This document shows positions 23,109 through 29,598 of a stretch of DNA of 33,886 nt, one piece after another. Below the pieces are notes generated by a model. It was given only the letters and a program-made list of their open reading frames with translations, did no database searches and was not told where the DNA came from. A program made the position numbers and the translations under genes. How positions within the stretch are numbered: the first letter of the stretch is position 1; each line of letters starts with the position of its first letter. Source of the DNA: Streptomyces sp. JJ66 (GTDB lineage: Bacteria > Actinomycetota > Actinomycetes > Streptomycetales > Streptomycetaceae); assembly GCF_019303495.1 (NCBI RefSeq), contig NZ_JAEVFI010000002.1:1-33886 (forward strand). The letters run 5' to 3'.

Positions 23109-23708
23109 ATGGACGGTTCCACACGTGCGTTGGCGGATGCGCTTGCCCACCAGGCGGTGCGGCAGGGTGAGAACACGCCGAGCGTGCGGGGCGCGGACTG
23201 GCACACTGCGACCGTCACCGCTGTGGATGCCACACCGGGCACGGTGGACTGCGGGCAGATACGTGCCCGCCGCACCCCCCACTACACCCTGCCTGCCGTG
23301 GGTGATCTGTGTGTGCTGCTGCGCTCCGGCTCCGGGAACTGGGTCGCGATGCCGCCGCTCGCGACGACCTCCGGCACCTGGACGACGCTCACCCTGGCCG
23401 CCGGGTTCACGCATCCGGGGCACGGCTACCAGCCCGGCTACCTCGTGGAGGGGCGGCGGGTGTGGTGGCGTGGCCGCATCGCCGCCACCACCGGCACGAT
23501 CGCCAACGGGACGACGATCGCCACCATTCCGGCCTCGGTGCGGCCGGAAGACGGAGAATTTGTTGGCTGGTCTTCCCCACGAAATGCCGCCGTGAATCCG
23601 GCGGTGGTGCGGATGGAAATCACCGATACGGGTGCGCTGCGTACCTATGAGACGGCGAACCCCCCGACGTGGGTGTCCCTGGACGGTCTCACCTACCACA
23701 TTGACTAG
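23109..23708 (+). CDS. Minor tail / tail-tip protein, OB-fold-like N-terminus
   Basis: A 199-residue protein starting at ATG 23109 immediately after the preceding TAG, with AAGGAGG inside the upstream gene. The N-terminal part (WHTATVTAVDATPGTVDCGQ, then RARRTPHYTLPAVGDLCVLL, WVAMPPLA) follows the OB-fold pattern of tail-tip or spike proteins. The second half (about 85-199: WTTLTLAAGFTHPGHGYQPG and onward) is a beta-sandwich like receptor-binding tips, and its opening resembles part of the following gene product. It probably sits at the far end of the tail. Confidence 0.68.
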   Translation: MDGSTRALADALAHQAVRQGENTPSVRGADWHTATVTAVDATPGTVDCGQIRARRTPHYTLPAVGDLCVLLRSGSGNWVAMPPLATTSGTWTTLTLAAGFTHPGHGYQPGYLVEGRRVWWRGRIAATTGTIANGTTIATIPASVRPEDGEFVGWSSPRNAAVNPAVVRMEITDTGALRTYETANPPTWVSLDGLTYHID

Positions 23709-23717
23709 GAGGCACCT

Positions 23718-24329
23718 GTGCCTGTCACCGACGATTATGGGCAGGGCGTCTCAATCGCCAGCCTCACCGACAAACCGGACGCCGAAAAGCTGGGCAAGGA
23801 CATTGCGAACGGCATTGTTCAGCGGGGGGTGCTGCGTTTCGCGGACGCCGCCGAGCGCAATGCGACGCTGACCACCCCGGAGCCGGGGATGGTGGCCTAC
23901 CTGGCGGCGGAGGACTTTTTCACCGGCTACACCACGGCCGGGTGGATGGTGCTGGCAGCCGGACAACAGGCGTGGACCACGATCAGCCTGAACTCGGGAT
24001 GGACCCACAACGGCAACTCGAATGGCACGTTCCAGTTCCGGAGGGTGAACCTTTTCGGGGAGCCCACCATCATGCTGCGCGGGGGCATCGGACGCGCCTC
24101 ATATCCGTCCACTCTGCCGCCATACTTCATTCTGAATTCTGTCATGCTGCCCGTAAATGCCCGGCCTACCACGCTGCGCACCATTATCATTCCGTCCTCG
24201 GATATCAGCGCGGACCGGATCACCATGAAGCTGGATTTGCGAACGGACGGCCAGATACGGCTGTACGGCGTGGACAACGCCAATAAGCCCCCATGGGTGG
24301 GTTTCAACGGCTCGTTCTGTTCCCTGTGA
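23718..24329 (+). CDS. Putative receptor-binding tail tip protein
   Basis: A 203-residue protein, GTG 23718 after AGGAGG. An N-terminal attachment region (DDYGQGVSIASLTDKPDAEK) is followed by DAAERNATLTTPEPGMVAYL, a widespread phage-fibre motif, and then by WTTISLNSGWTHNGNSNGTF, a head domain that parallels the second half of the preceding protein (WTTLTLAAGFTH). From about 24100 the DNA is visibly poorer in G+C (for example TTCATTCTGAATTCTGTC), unlike the rest of the tail genes, as expected for a domain exchanged between phages. It is probably the host-specificity tip. A terminator follows directly. Confidence 0.7.
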   Translation: MPVTDDYGQGVSIASLTDKPDAEKLGKDIANGIVQRGVLRFADAAERNATLTTPEPGMVAYLAAEDFFTGYTTAGWMVLAAGQQAWTTISLNSGWTHNGNSNGTFQFRRVNLFGEPTIMLRGGIGRASYPSTLPPYFILNSVMLPVNARPTTLRTIIIPSSDISADRITMKLDLRTDGQIRLYGVDNANKPPWVGFNGSFCSL

Positions 24330-24335
24330 GGGGTC

Positions 24336-24373
24336 CGCCTCATCGTCCGCCCCGCGAGTGCTGAGGCGTTTTT
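24336..24373 (+). terminator. Rho-independent terminator between tail and lysis genes
   Basis: CGCCTCA (24336-24342) pairs with TGAGGCG (24362-24368), followed by TTTTT (24369-24373). It separates the last tail gene from the endolysin gene and is one of the few T-tract terminators in the window. Confidence 0.75.
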
Positions 24374-24395
24374 CATGCCCGAAAGGGGGCTTGCT

Positions 24396-25373
24396 ATGGC
24401 TACACCGCTGTCTGCTGACCGGCTGCTGTCCGCGCTGCGTGCTGAGGGGGTGCGGGTGGTGGAGGTGGGTAACTGGCACACGCACAACCGCAACCACAAG
24501 GGCGCCTGGGGTCCGGTCAACGGGATCATCGTGCATCACACCGTCACCAGCGGCTCCCGGCGCACGGTGGACATCTGCCGGAACGGCTATTCGGGTCTGC
24601 CCGGGCCGCTGTGCCACGGGGTGATCACCAAGGACGGGCGGGTGCATCTGGTGGGGCACGGCCGCGCCAACCACGCCGGGCGGGGCGACAGCACCGTGCT
24701 GGGGGCGGTCATCGCGGAGCGAGCCGCGCCGCGTCCGCAGGCCGACACCACCGACGGCAACGCCCGCTTCTACGGCTTCGAGTGCGAAAACCTCGGCGAC
24801 GGGCGCGACCCGTGGCCTGCGGTGCAGGTGGAAGCCATCGCGCGCGCGTCAGCCGCGATCTGCCGGGCGCATGGCTGGAACGAGCGGTCGGTGATCGGGC
24901 ACGCGGAGTGGACGCGCACCAAAATCGACCCGCGCGGGCCGGGCCTTTCGGCGACACAGTTCATGGACCGAATTCGGGGCCGGGTGCGGGAATTGCTCGC
25001 CACTCCGGCCGGAAACGGCGAAAAGGAGACCGATATGGCACTGGATAACGCCGATCTCGACCGGATTTCCGACCGGGTATGGAAGAAGGACGGCCATCCC
25101 GTCGCATGGGGTACCGAGTCGAATCCCGCGTGGGCGGCAATTTCGATGCTGCACTACGCCTGCGACCTGGGTCGGCAGAACCGCACCCTGATCAAGGGGG
25201 TCGCGGCGGCTGTGGCGCAGCTCGCCGCCCAAGGTGCCGCACGGGATGCGGTGCTCGCCGCGCTCGCCCAGGACGGCGGGCTCACGGCTGAGCAGGTCGA
25301 GGCCGCTGCCGCGAGCGGTGCCCGCGCCGCGCTCGCCGAGCTGGGCGAACGCCTCGCCGACGACGCGGCCTGA
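24396..25373 (+). CDS. Endolysin, N-acetylmuramoyl-L-alanine amidase (Amidase_2)
   Basis: A 325-residue protein. ATG 24396 is preferred over ATG 24375 because AAAGGGGG (24383-24389 region) is six bases before it and the earlier ATG would lie next to the terminator T-run. The amidase domain (about 20-200) has GIIVHHTVT (His47/His48), CHGVITKDGRVHLVGHGRA, FYGFECEN and SVIGHAEWTRTKIDPRG with His159, Lys166 and Asp168, the zinc ligands and catalytic residues of the T7-lysozyme/PGRP amidase fold. It cuts the bond between muramic acid and the peptide. A linker leads to a C-terminal Ala-rich helical domain (214-325) that begins with its own ribosome site. Confidence 0.9.
   Translation: MATPLSADRLLSALRAEGVRVVEVGNWHTHNRNHKGAWGPVNGIIVHHTVTSGSRRTVDICRNGYSGLPGPLCHGVITKDGRVHLVGHGRANHAGRGDSTVLGAVIAERAAPRPQADTTDGNARFYGFECENLGDGRDPWPAVQVEAIARASAAICRAHGWNERSVIGHAEWTRTKIDPRGPGLSATQFMDRIRGRVRELLATPAGNGEKETDMALDNADLDRISDRVWKKDGHPVAWGTESNPAWAAISMLHYACDLGRQNRTLIKGVAAAVAQLAAQGAARDAVLAALAQDGGLTAEQVEAAAASGARAALAELGERLADDAA
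25035..25373 (+). CDS. Possible internally started C-terminal endolysin domain
   Basis: Inside the endolysin gene, AAAAGGAGA (25021-25029) stands at ideal distance before in-frame ATG 25035 (Met214 of the full enzyme). The product would be 112 residues (ALDNADLDRISDRVWKKDG and onward) containing NPAWAAISMLHYACDLGRQ and an Ala-rich coiled end, with no amidase residues. Free cell-wall-binding or oligomerising domains made this way are known from other endolysins. Whether it is translated here is an inference from the ribosome site. Confidence 0.55.
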   Translation: MALDNADLDRISDRVWKKDGHPVAWGTESNPAWAAISMLHYACDLGRQNRTLIKGVAAAVAQLAAQGAARDAVLAALAQDGGLTAEQVEAAAASGARAALAELGERLADDAA

Positions 25374-25377
25374 CTGC

Positions 25378-25396
25378 GCACCCCCGTGAGGGGTGC
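25378..25396 (+). terminator. Short hairpin after the endolysin gene
   Basis: GCACCCC (25378-25384) pairs with GGGGTGC (25390-25396), loop CGTGA, no T-tract. It lies between the endolysin and methyltransferase genes. Confidence 0.45.
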
Positions 25397-25457
25397 CCTG
25401 TGTGGCGCGAACTGCACCCCGCGTGGGTGTGGGCGGCCGTGAGCGAGGGACGACCTG

Positions 25458-26174
25458 ATGCCTACCTGGACCCTGCACCGTGGCGATGCCCTGACCGTCC
25501 TCCACACCCTGCCCACCGGCTCCGTGGACGCTACGATCACCGACCCGCCCTACAACTCCGGCGGTCTCACCCCCGCGCAGCGCACGTCCGATACCACCCG
25601 CGGTAAGTACGTCTCCGGCGATGCCCAGCACCAGCTGCCCGATTTCGACGGCGATTCCCGCGACCAGCGCGGCTATCTGGCCTGGATGACGCTGGTGCTC
25701 GGCCAATGCCACCGCATCACCCGCGGCGGTGGCCCCCTGCTGGCCTTCACCGACTGGCGTCAGCTTCCCGTCACCTCAGACGCGCTCCAGGCTGCCGGCT
25801 GGACGTGGCGGGGCATCGTCCCCTGGCACAAGCCCGTCTCCCGCCCGGCCAAGGGCGGCTTCAAGCGGGCCTGCGAGTACGTGATGTGGGCCAGCAAGGG
25901 CGCTGTCGATGCGGCCCGGAATCCGGTCTACCTGCCGGGCTTGTACAGCGCCTCGCAGCCGCGCGGGAAGAAACGCCGCCATATCACTCAGAAACCGGAC
26001 GAGCTGATGGACGAGTTGGTGCGGGTCTGCGCGCCGGAGGGGACGGTGCTGGACCCGTTCGCAGGGTCCGGCTCCACCGGCACCGCTGCCCTACGTACCG
26101 GCCGCGCCTTCGTCGGCATCGAGCTGTCCGAGCAGTACGCGGCGGTAGCGCGCGAACGCCTCGCCGCCGCCTGA
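25458..26174 (+). CDS. DNA methyltransferase (N6-adenine or N4-cytosine type)
   Basis: A 238-residue methyltransferase. Motif IV DPPYNSG (Asp29-Gly35) lies near the N-terminus and the S-adenosylmethionine motif I, LDPFAGSGSTGTAAL, near the C-terminus. This is the beta-class order. HITQKPDELMDELVR and VGIELSEQYAAVARERL are further family motifs. The enzyme transfers a methyl group to DNA; the DPPY form acts on adenine N6 or, more rarely, cytosine N4. No restriction enzyme gene is nearby, so it is an orphan enzyme, perhaps protecting phage DNA. GAGGGACG lies before ATG 25458. Its place inside the lysis block is unusual. Confidence 0.9.
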   Translation: MPTWTLHRGDALTVLHTLPTGSVDATITDPPYNSGGLTPAQRTSDTTRGKYVSGDAQHQLPDFDGDSRDQRGYLAWMTLVLGQCHRITRGGGPLLAFTDWRQLPVTSDALQAAGWTWRGIVPWHKPVSRPAKGGFKRACEYVMWASKGAVDAARNPVYLPGLYSASQPRGKKRRHITQKPDELMDELVRVCAPEGTVLDPFAGSGSTGTAALRTGRAFVGIELSEQYAAVARERLAAA

Positions 26175-26202
26175 TCAACCGTTTCTACAAGGAGGAACCT
26201 TT

Positions 26203-26556
26203 ATGCGTATTTTCGGACGCGAGCCTGCGCTCGTCATCGGCGTCATCTCGGCGGGGCTCTCCCTGTTGGTGACGTTCAACGTCGGCCTGACCTCGGCGCA
26301 GGCGGGCGGGATGGTGGCGCTGCTGTCGGCGCTCGGCGCGGCGGCTACCGCTGCGGTGACGCGCCCGGTCGCCCCGGCCGCGTTCACCGGCGTTGTCGCT
26401 GCCGGGGCCGCGCTCGCGGCGGCCTTCGGTTTCGAGGTGGCGCCGGAGACGGTCGGTGCGCTGAACGCGGCGGTCCTCGCGGTGCTGGCGCTGCTGACTC
26501 GGGGCCAGGTGTCTCCCGCCCCGGCCGTGGACAGCTCGCGCACGGTCCGGTCCTGA
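26203..26556 (+). CDS. Holin-like membrane protein
   Basis: A 117-residue protein with an excellent AAGGAGGA before ATG 26203. Up to four hydrophobic helices can be seen: ALVIGVISAGLSLLVTF, GGMVALLSALGAAATAAVT, AAFTGVVAAGAALAAAFGF and GALNAAVLAVLALLTRG, with a short charged tail. The start MRIFGREPALVIG matches a group of Streptomyces phage membrane proteins next to endolysins that are usually taken as holins. It would form holes in the cytoplasmic membrane at the time of lysis. The assignment rests on topology and position. Confidence 0.7.
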   Translation: MRIFGREPALVIGVISAGLSLLVTFNVGLTSAQAGGMVALLSALGAAATAAVTRPVAPAAFTGVVAAGAALAAAFGFEVAPETVGALNAAVLAVLALLTRGQVSPAPAVDSSRTVRS

Positions 26557-26576
26557 GCTGACGGGAGGGGGCGCCC

Positions 26577-26852
26577 ATGGGTGAGATCGCTGGCATCACC
26601 GCGCTCGATCTGGGCGCGGGCGCCCTCCTCGGCGTGGTCGTGATGTTGATCCTGACGGGCCGTCTGGTGCCGCGCAGCGTGCTGGAGGATGCGCGTGCCG
26701 AGCGGGACACGTGGCGGGCAGCGCATCAGGTCTCGGAGGAGGCCAGGCACTCTGCGCAGCGGCAGGCGGATGAGCTGCTGGACCTGTACCGCACGGGGGT
26801 GCGGGCGCTGGATGCGCTGCCCCGGCCTGGGGATGGTGACCGCGCATGCTGA
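26577..26852 (+). CDS. Membrane-anchored coiled-coil protein of the lysis region
   Basis: A 91-residue protein, ATG 26577 after GGGAGGGGG. One N-terminal membrane helix (LGAGALLGVVVMLILTGRLV) is followed by a charged coiled coil (LEDARAERDTWRAAHQVSEE and onward to DELLDLYRTG). This single-helix plus coil layout is common in actinophage lysis blocks and resembles spanin-like or accessory holin subunits. The role is not known. The end overlaps the start of the next gene. Confidence 0.6.
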   Translation: MGEIAGITALDLGAGALLGVVVMLILTGRLVPRSVLEDARAERDTWRAAHQVSEEARHSAQRQADELLDLYRTGVRALDALPRPGDGDRAC

Positions 26853-27049
26853 GGCTCAGGCACCGCAGTGCGCGGGAAGAGGCGGGGCGGCTGGAGGCCC
26901 GTGCGGCGCTGGAACGGGCCGAGCAGGCCCGCGCGCAGGCGCGGGAGCGGGAGGTGCAGGCGGCGCGGGCGGCGGCCGAGTGGCGCCGCGTGCGGCAACG
27001 CAACCACCTGGCGGAGGCCATCAAGGCGGCTCTGGAGGGGAGGCGCTGA
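26846..27049 (+). CDS. Small coiled-coil protein (DUF7620-like)
   Basis: A 67-residue, highly charged protein, ATG 26846 overlapping the previous gene by 7 bases. It is nearly one continuous amphipathic helix (ARAALERAEQARAQAREREV) ending in NHLAEAIKAAL. That last motif, RxRNHxAEAIxxA, is common to small proteins of actinophage lysis regions. No membrane segment. It may pair with the neighbouring coiled-coil membrane protein. Function unknown. Confidence 0.6.
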   Translation: MLRLRHRSAREEAGRLEARAALERAEQARAQAREREVQAARAAAEWRRVRQRNHLAEAIKAALEGRR

Positions 27050-27354
27050 TGGGCTGGCTGGTGGCGGCAGCCGGTGCCGTACTGGCCGCCGCGGCGGGGA
27101 TGTTTGTGCGGGTGTATCACGTGCGGGCGCCGTGGTGGCGCTCCCGGGAGGGCCGTCATCTGGTGGCGGTGGCCGTGGTGCTGGGTGCGGTGGGTGTGCA
27201 GGAGGTCGGTGCGGTGGTGTGTCCGGGGTGGGGGTGGTGGCGTCCGCTGCGGGCGGGGCTGCTGCTCACGGCAGCGGGCCTGCTGGTGCAGCGCATCGCC
27301 ATGGTGCTCCACCCCCGCTACTACCGGGTGGAGAAGGGTGGGCGTAGTGGATGA
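27049..27354 (+). CDS. Putative second holin, three-helix membrane protein
   Basis: A 101-residue protein, ATG 27049 in the preceding stop (TGATG). Hydrophobic helices lie at about 3-22 (WLVAAAGAVLAAAAGMFVRV), 38-57 (LVAVAVVLGAVGVQEVGAVV) and 68-87 (LRAGLLLTAAGLLVQRIAMV). The segment APWWRSREGRHLVA between the first two matches a widespread actinophage membrane protein family that sits beside endolysins and is usually annotated as a holin or membrane protein. The two holin-like genes here may act together. The next gene starts within its last codons. Confidence 0.65.
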   Translation: MGWLVAAAGAVLAAAAGMFVRVYHVRAPWWRSREGRHLVAVAVVLGAVGVQEVGAVVCPGWGWWRPLRAGLLLTAAGLLVQRIAMVLHPRYYRVEKGGRSG

Positions 27355-27730
27355 GCCGCGGGAACGGCCGGTACGTCCGCGCCCGGCCGGGGTGCCGGGC
27401 GACGAGGGGGTGCTGGCCGAACTGGGCGGCGGCAAGCCGTCCCCATCGCCGGGGCGCCGACCGTCCCGGCCGAGTGCTCCGGCTGTGCCCGCGCGGCCTG
27501 CGGCTGAGGCGTCGGCGGGTGCGAGGCACTCGCTTGCGGCCACGCACTGGGAGATGCTGGCCGACACCCTGACCGCCCGGGGTATGGTCCTGGCGCCGCG
27601 CGATGAGGCCGCGCTCGACACGCTGGCCGGGCTGGACACGACCACGGTCGGCACCGTAGTGCGGTGGCTGCGTATTCGGCCCGCCCCACCGCCCGATACC
27701 GAGCCGGGGCTGAGACCACGCCTCCGATAA
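27347..27730 (+). CDS. Hypothetical protein, Pro/Ala-rich with C-terminal helical domain
   Basis: A 127-residue protein with 8 bases of overlap to the upstream gene. GTG 27347 is chosen, with AAGGGTG upstream; GTG 27338 in the same frame is possible. The first 65 residues are low-complexity Pro/Arg/Ala. The second half is folded (SLAATHWEMLADTLTARGMV, then LDTLAGLDTTTVGTVVRWLR), a two-helix pattern with no recognised function. It is the last gene of the late plus-strand block, six bases before the terminator. Confidence 0.55.
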   Translation: MDEPRERPVRPRPAGVPGDEGVLAELGGGKPSPSPGRRPSRPSAPAVPARPAAEASAGARHSLAATHWEMLADTLTARGMVLAPRDEAALDTLAGLDTTTVGTVVRWLRIRPAPPPDTEPGLRPRLR

Positions 27731-27735
27731 CACTG

Positions 27736-27778
27736 CGCCCCCGTCTGCTGGCCATGAGGCCGGTGGACGGGGGCGTTT
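27736..27778. terminator. Strong, probably bidirectional terminator
   Basis: CGCCCCCGTC (27736-27745) pairs with GACGGGGGCG (27766-27775), with an inner stem CTGGCC/GGCCGG (27748-27753 and 27758-27763) and ATGA loop, followed by TTTAG. It lies where the plus-strand late genes meet the minus-strand operon, so it can end both transcripts. Confidence 0.8.
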
Positions 27779-27786
27779 AGTCGTGC

Positions 27787-28113
27787 CTAGCTAGGGGTCG
27801 GCTTCGCGCCCGTGAGTTTGAGGACGTGCGGGACCAGCAGCATCCGGCACTCCCACGCCCGGGGCGCCTCAGAGATGAAGGGCGCGATGTGCTCGGGCCG
27901 GGGGAGTTCCAGCTCCCATCCGCCCACCAGCCCATCAAAGTTCGCCTCAGTGATGAGGGCGCCGAGGCGGCGCGGGTTGAGCGCGGCTTTCTCGTAGAGG
28001 CGCATGCGGTCAGCGTCCCACTGGGGCGTGGTGATCCACCGGGCGATGACGGCGGCGACGACTGCGAAGTCCTGTTCGCGGGCCGTGTGCCCCGGGGCGT
28101 GTGCGGTTGGCAT
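27787..28113 (-). CDS. Hypothetical protein, last gene of the minus-strand operon
   Basis: A 108-residue protein. Start ATG at 28113 is preferred because GGAGGGA lies about eight bases upstream on the minus strand; the longer open frame upstream is Arg/Pro-rich noise. It is mainly helical: AREQDFAVVAAVIARWITTP, RMRLYEKAALNPRRLGALIT, then GLVGGWELELPRPEHIAPFI and a Met/Leu-rich end. No known motif. It ends next to the convergent terminator. As part of the operon headed by the acidic protein and Aca2-like gene, it is a further anti-defence candidate by context only. Confidence 0.6.
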   Translation of the reverse strand: MPTAHAPGHTAREQDFAVVAAVIARWITTPQWDADRMRLYEKAALNPRRLGALITEANFDGLVGGWELELPRPEHIAPFISEAPRAWECRMLLVPHVLKLTGAKPTPS

Positions 28114-28217
28114 AGCGGGGTTCCCTCCGGTCGGGCGGTGCGGGGTCCCCTCCAGGGATGATGAGACGCCCATGATAGTGCCGAATGGGCGTAGTGCGCT
28201 CAGAACAGGCTGCGCGG

Positions 28218-28400
28218 TCAGATCGTGACGGTGAGGGCGGGGTAGCCCTCGGGTGCCTCCTCGTCGGTGAGGACGTACAGCAGCTCGGCGTCGTCCTCGC
28301 CGTACCCGTGGGCCTCGGCCCACGCCTGAGCGTCGGCGGGCAGGGTGTGCCACTGTATGGGGCACTCCGTGGCGTTCAGGTCGGCGGGCGCCGCCGCCAC
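28218..28400 (-). CDS. Small acidic protein overlapping the zinc-finger gene
   Basis: A 60-residue, strongly acidic frame (QAWAEAHGYGEDDAELLYVL, TDEEAPEGYPALTVTI) starting with GTG at 28400, inside the end of the upstream gene. There is no clear ribosome site, so translation would depend on coupling. The composition is protein-like, with alternating helix and strand. Such small acidic proteins in a regulator operon can be inhibitors or DNA mimics, but nothing specific is recognised. Confidence 0.45.
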   Translation of the reverse strand: MAAAPADLNATECPIQWHTLPADAQAWAEAHGYGEDDAELLYVLTDEEAPEGYPALTVTI

Positions 28401-29122
28401 CGTTTGACGGTGCTGGTGCCGACGCCCATCCGTGCCGCCGCCGCGCGGCTTGTCAGATGCCGTGTTGCATGAATGGCGTCTGCCATCGACTCGAAACCGG
28501 CCTCGCGGACCTTGGCCTCCAGGGCGTCGCGGCGGGCCTTCTGAGCTGCGGGGAGATTGCGCCGCGCGCCATCAGCGCGCGCCGCCCGCACGAGAGGCAG
28601 GTCGTCAGTGCCAGCCCGGCCCTCGGCTGACCGCCTGGACAGCTCCTGCCGAGGCAGAGCAGCCGAACTCATCCGGGCGACCAGTTCCGGGTCGTCGGCC
28701 ATCGCGGTGAGACGGGTTTCGGACATTGCGGCACGCATGCCGCTGGCCATGAGCGCGGTGGTGGCGGGAAGCCTGTGCTCGGCACGGTACTCGGCAGCAG
28801 TCACCTGGTGGACGCGCGCGAGGTGGGGGCCGAGAGAGCGGAAGCGCCGCCCGCAGGACAGGCAGGTGATCAGGCCGTCCGCGTCAGCGCCGTCAGGGCG
28901 CCTGGAGCGCAGCCCTGCCCCTTGACTCGCGGTAACCTTCCGTAGTGCCTCTAGCTCATACAGCAGCGCCCGCCCCTTGACCCGGCACGCTACCGGCTCG
29001 GGCCAGCGCCCGCGCTGCTCCCTCATCACGACCTTCAGGCTGCGGGGAGCGTAGCCGAGGATCGGCTCTGCCTCCCGCCGGGTGACCAGGCGCGGCACGG
29101 AAGTCTCGGCCCCGGCGTTCAC
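28376..29122 (-). CDS. MucR-like zinc-finger protein with flanking helix-turn-helix regions
   Basis: A 248-residue protein with three likely DNA-contact regions. Residues 10-65 (PRLVTRREAEPILGYAPRSL, then LLYELEALRKV) look like an excisionase/AlpA winged helix. Residues 85-119 (ITCLSCGRRFRSLGPHLARV, then HQVTAAEYRAEHRLP) form a C2H2 zinc finger of Ros/MucR type with Cys87, Cys90, His100 and His105. Residues 213-246 (AIHATRHLTSRAAAARMGVG, then STVKRWRRRPP) are a homeodomain-like HTH. The start GTG 29122 overlaps the stop of the Aca2-like gene by four bases (GTGA), so both are made together. It is probably a transcription regulator. Target sites are unknown. Confidence 0.78.
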   Translation of the reverse strand: MNAGAETSVPRLVTRREAEPILGYAPRSLKVVMREQRGRWPEPVACRVKGRALLYELEALRKVTASQGAGLRSRRPDGADADGLITCLSCGRRFRSLGPHLARVHQVTAAEYRAEHRLPATTALMASGMRAAMSETRLTAMADDPELVARMSSAALPRQELSRRSAEGRAGTDDLPLVRAARADGARRNLPAAQKARRDALEAKVREAGFESMADAIHATRHLTSRAAAARMGVGTSTVKRWRRRPPT

Positions 29123-29490
29123 TGGTGCTTCTCCTGCGGTTCGTAGGCGATGGCCAGCCCGGGAACTTCCTGCGCGATGCGGGCGACGACCGCACGGTGC
29201 CAGGAGGCGGGGAACTCGATATCGGGGTGCGCGGCGCGGTACTCGGCGTCGTTGCGGTAGGTGATGGTGCCGGGCTCGGGCAGGTCGAGCAGTTGCTCGA
29301 TGCAGTCGGAGACGAACTCGCCGGTGCGGCGCTCCAGATCCTCCATCCCCAGCCGCACACCATCGGGGATGGGGTATTTGCCCTGCTCCCAGTGGCGCAC
29401 CGTGCGTTCGGTCACCCCAAAGTGCCTGGCGAGCCAGCTACCGGTCAGCCCCAGGTACTCGCGGACGACGCGGAACTCTGCGTCCGTCAT
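29119..29490 (-). CDS. Aca2-like (YdiL/DUF1870-type) helix-turn-helix regulator
   Basis: A 123-residue protein. ATG 29490 is preferred because GAGGAG lies just before it and the product then has the family length; GTG 29541 and GTG 29547 are alternatives that add a disordered stretch. It opens MTDAEFRVVREYLGLTGSWL, then ARHFGVTERTVRHWEQGKYP and IPDGVRLGMEDLE (N-terminal HTH). A C-terminal dimer domain follows with ITYRNDAEYRAAHPDIEFPA and SWHRAVVARIA. This order and the conserved positions (MT..E, R..L.L, WE.G...PD.V...M.DL, Y.ND..EY) follow Aca2 of phage ZF40. Aca2 represses anti-CRISPR operons by binding operator DNA and an RNA stem-loop. It is the second gene, directly after a small acidic gene. 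Confidence 0.75.
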   Translation of the reverse strand: MTDAEFRVVREYLGLTGSWLARHFGVTERTVRHWEQGKYPIPDGVRLGMEDLERRTGEFVSDCIEQLLDLPEPGTITYRNDAEYRAAHPDIEFPASWHRAVVARIAQEVPGLAIAYEPQEKHQ

Positions 29491-29557
29491 GCGCTCCTCG
29501 ACGGACGCGCCTGCGGGCGCGGCATCAGCCTGTTTGGTCACATCCACTCCATAGGGG

Positions 29558-29588
29558 GCGAGTCCCCGGCCGCGAAGCCGGGGCTCGC
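29558..29588 (-). promoter_or_regulatory. RNA hairpin between the acidic gene and the Aca2-like gene
   Basis: GCGAG plus CCCCGGC (29558-29570, one bulged T) pairs with GCCGGGGCTCGC (29577-29588), twelve base pairs with loop CGCGAA. It lies in the leader of the Aca2-like gene on the minus-strand transcript and has no T-tract after it. A role in translation control or partial termination is possible. Confidence 0.65.
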
Positions 29589-29598
29589 GTTGCTGAGG

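Noticed and set aside
25400..25606. Short plus-strand frame before and across the methyltransferase start (WRELHPAWVWAAV...)
   Set aside because: It lacks a ribosome site and mostly overlaps the methyltransferase in another frame, ending in Arg/His/Pro-rich noise.
29490..29547. Longer starts (GTG 29541 or 29547) of the Aca2-like gene
   Set aside because: They are possible but add a disordered stretch not found in the family; ATG 29490 has GAGGAG and gives the family length. Kept as alternatives only.
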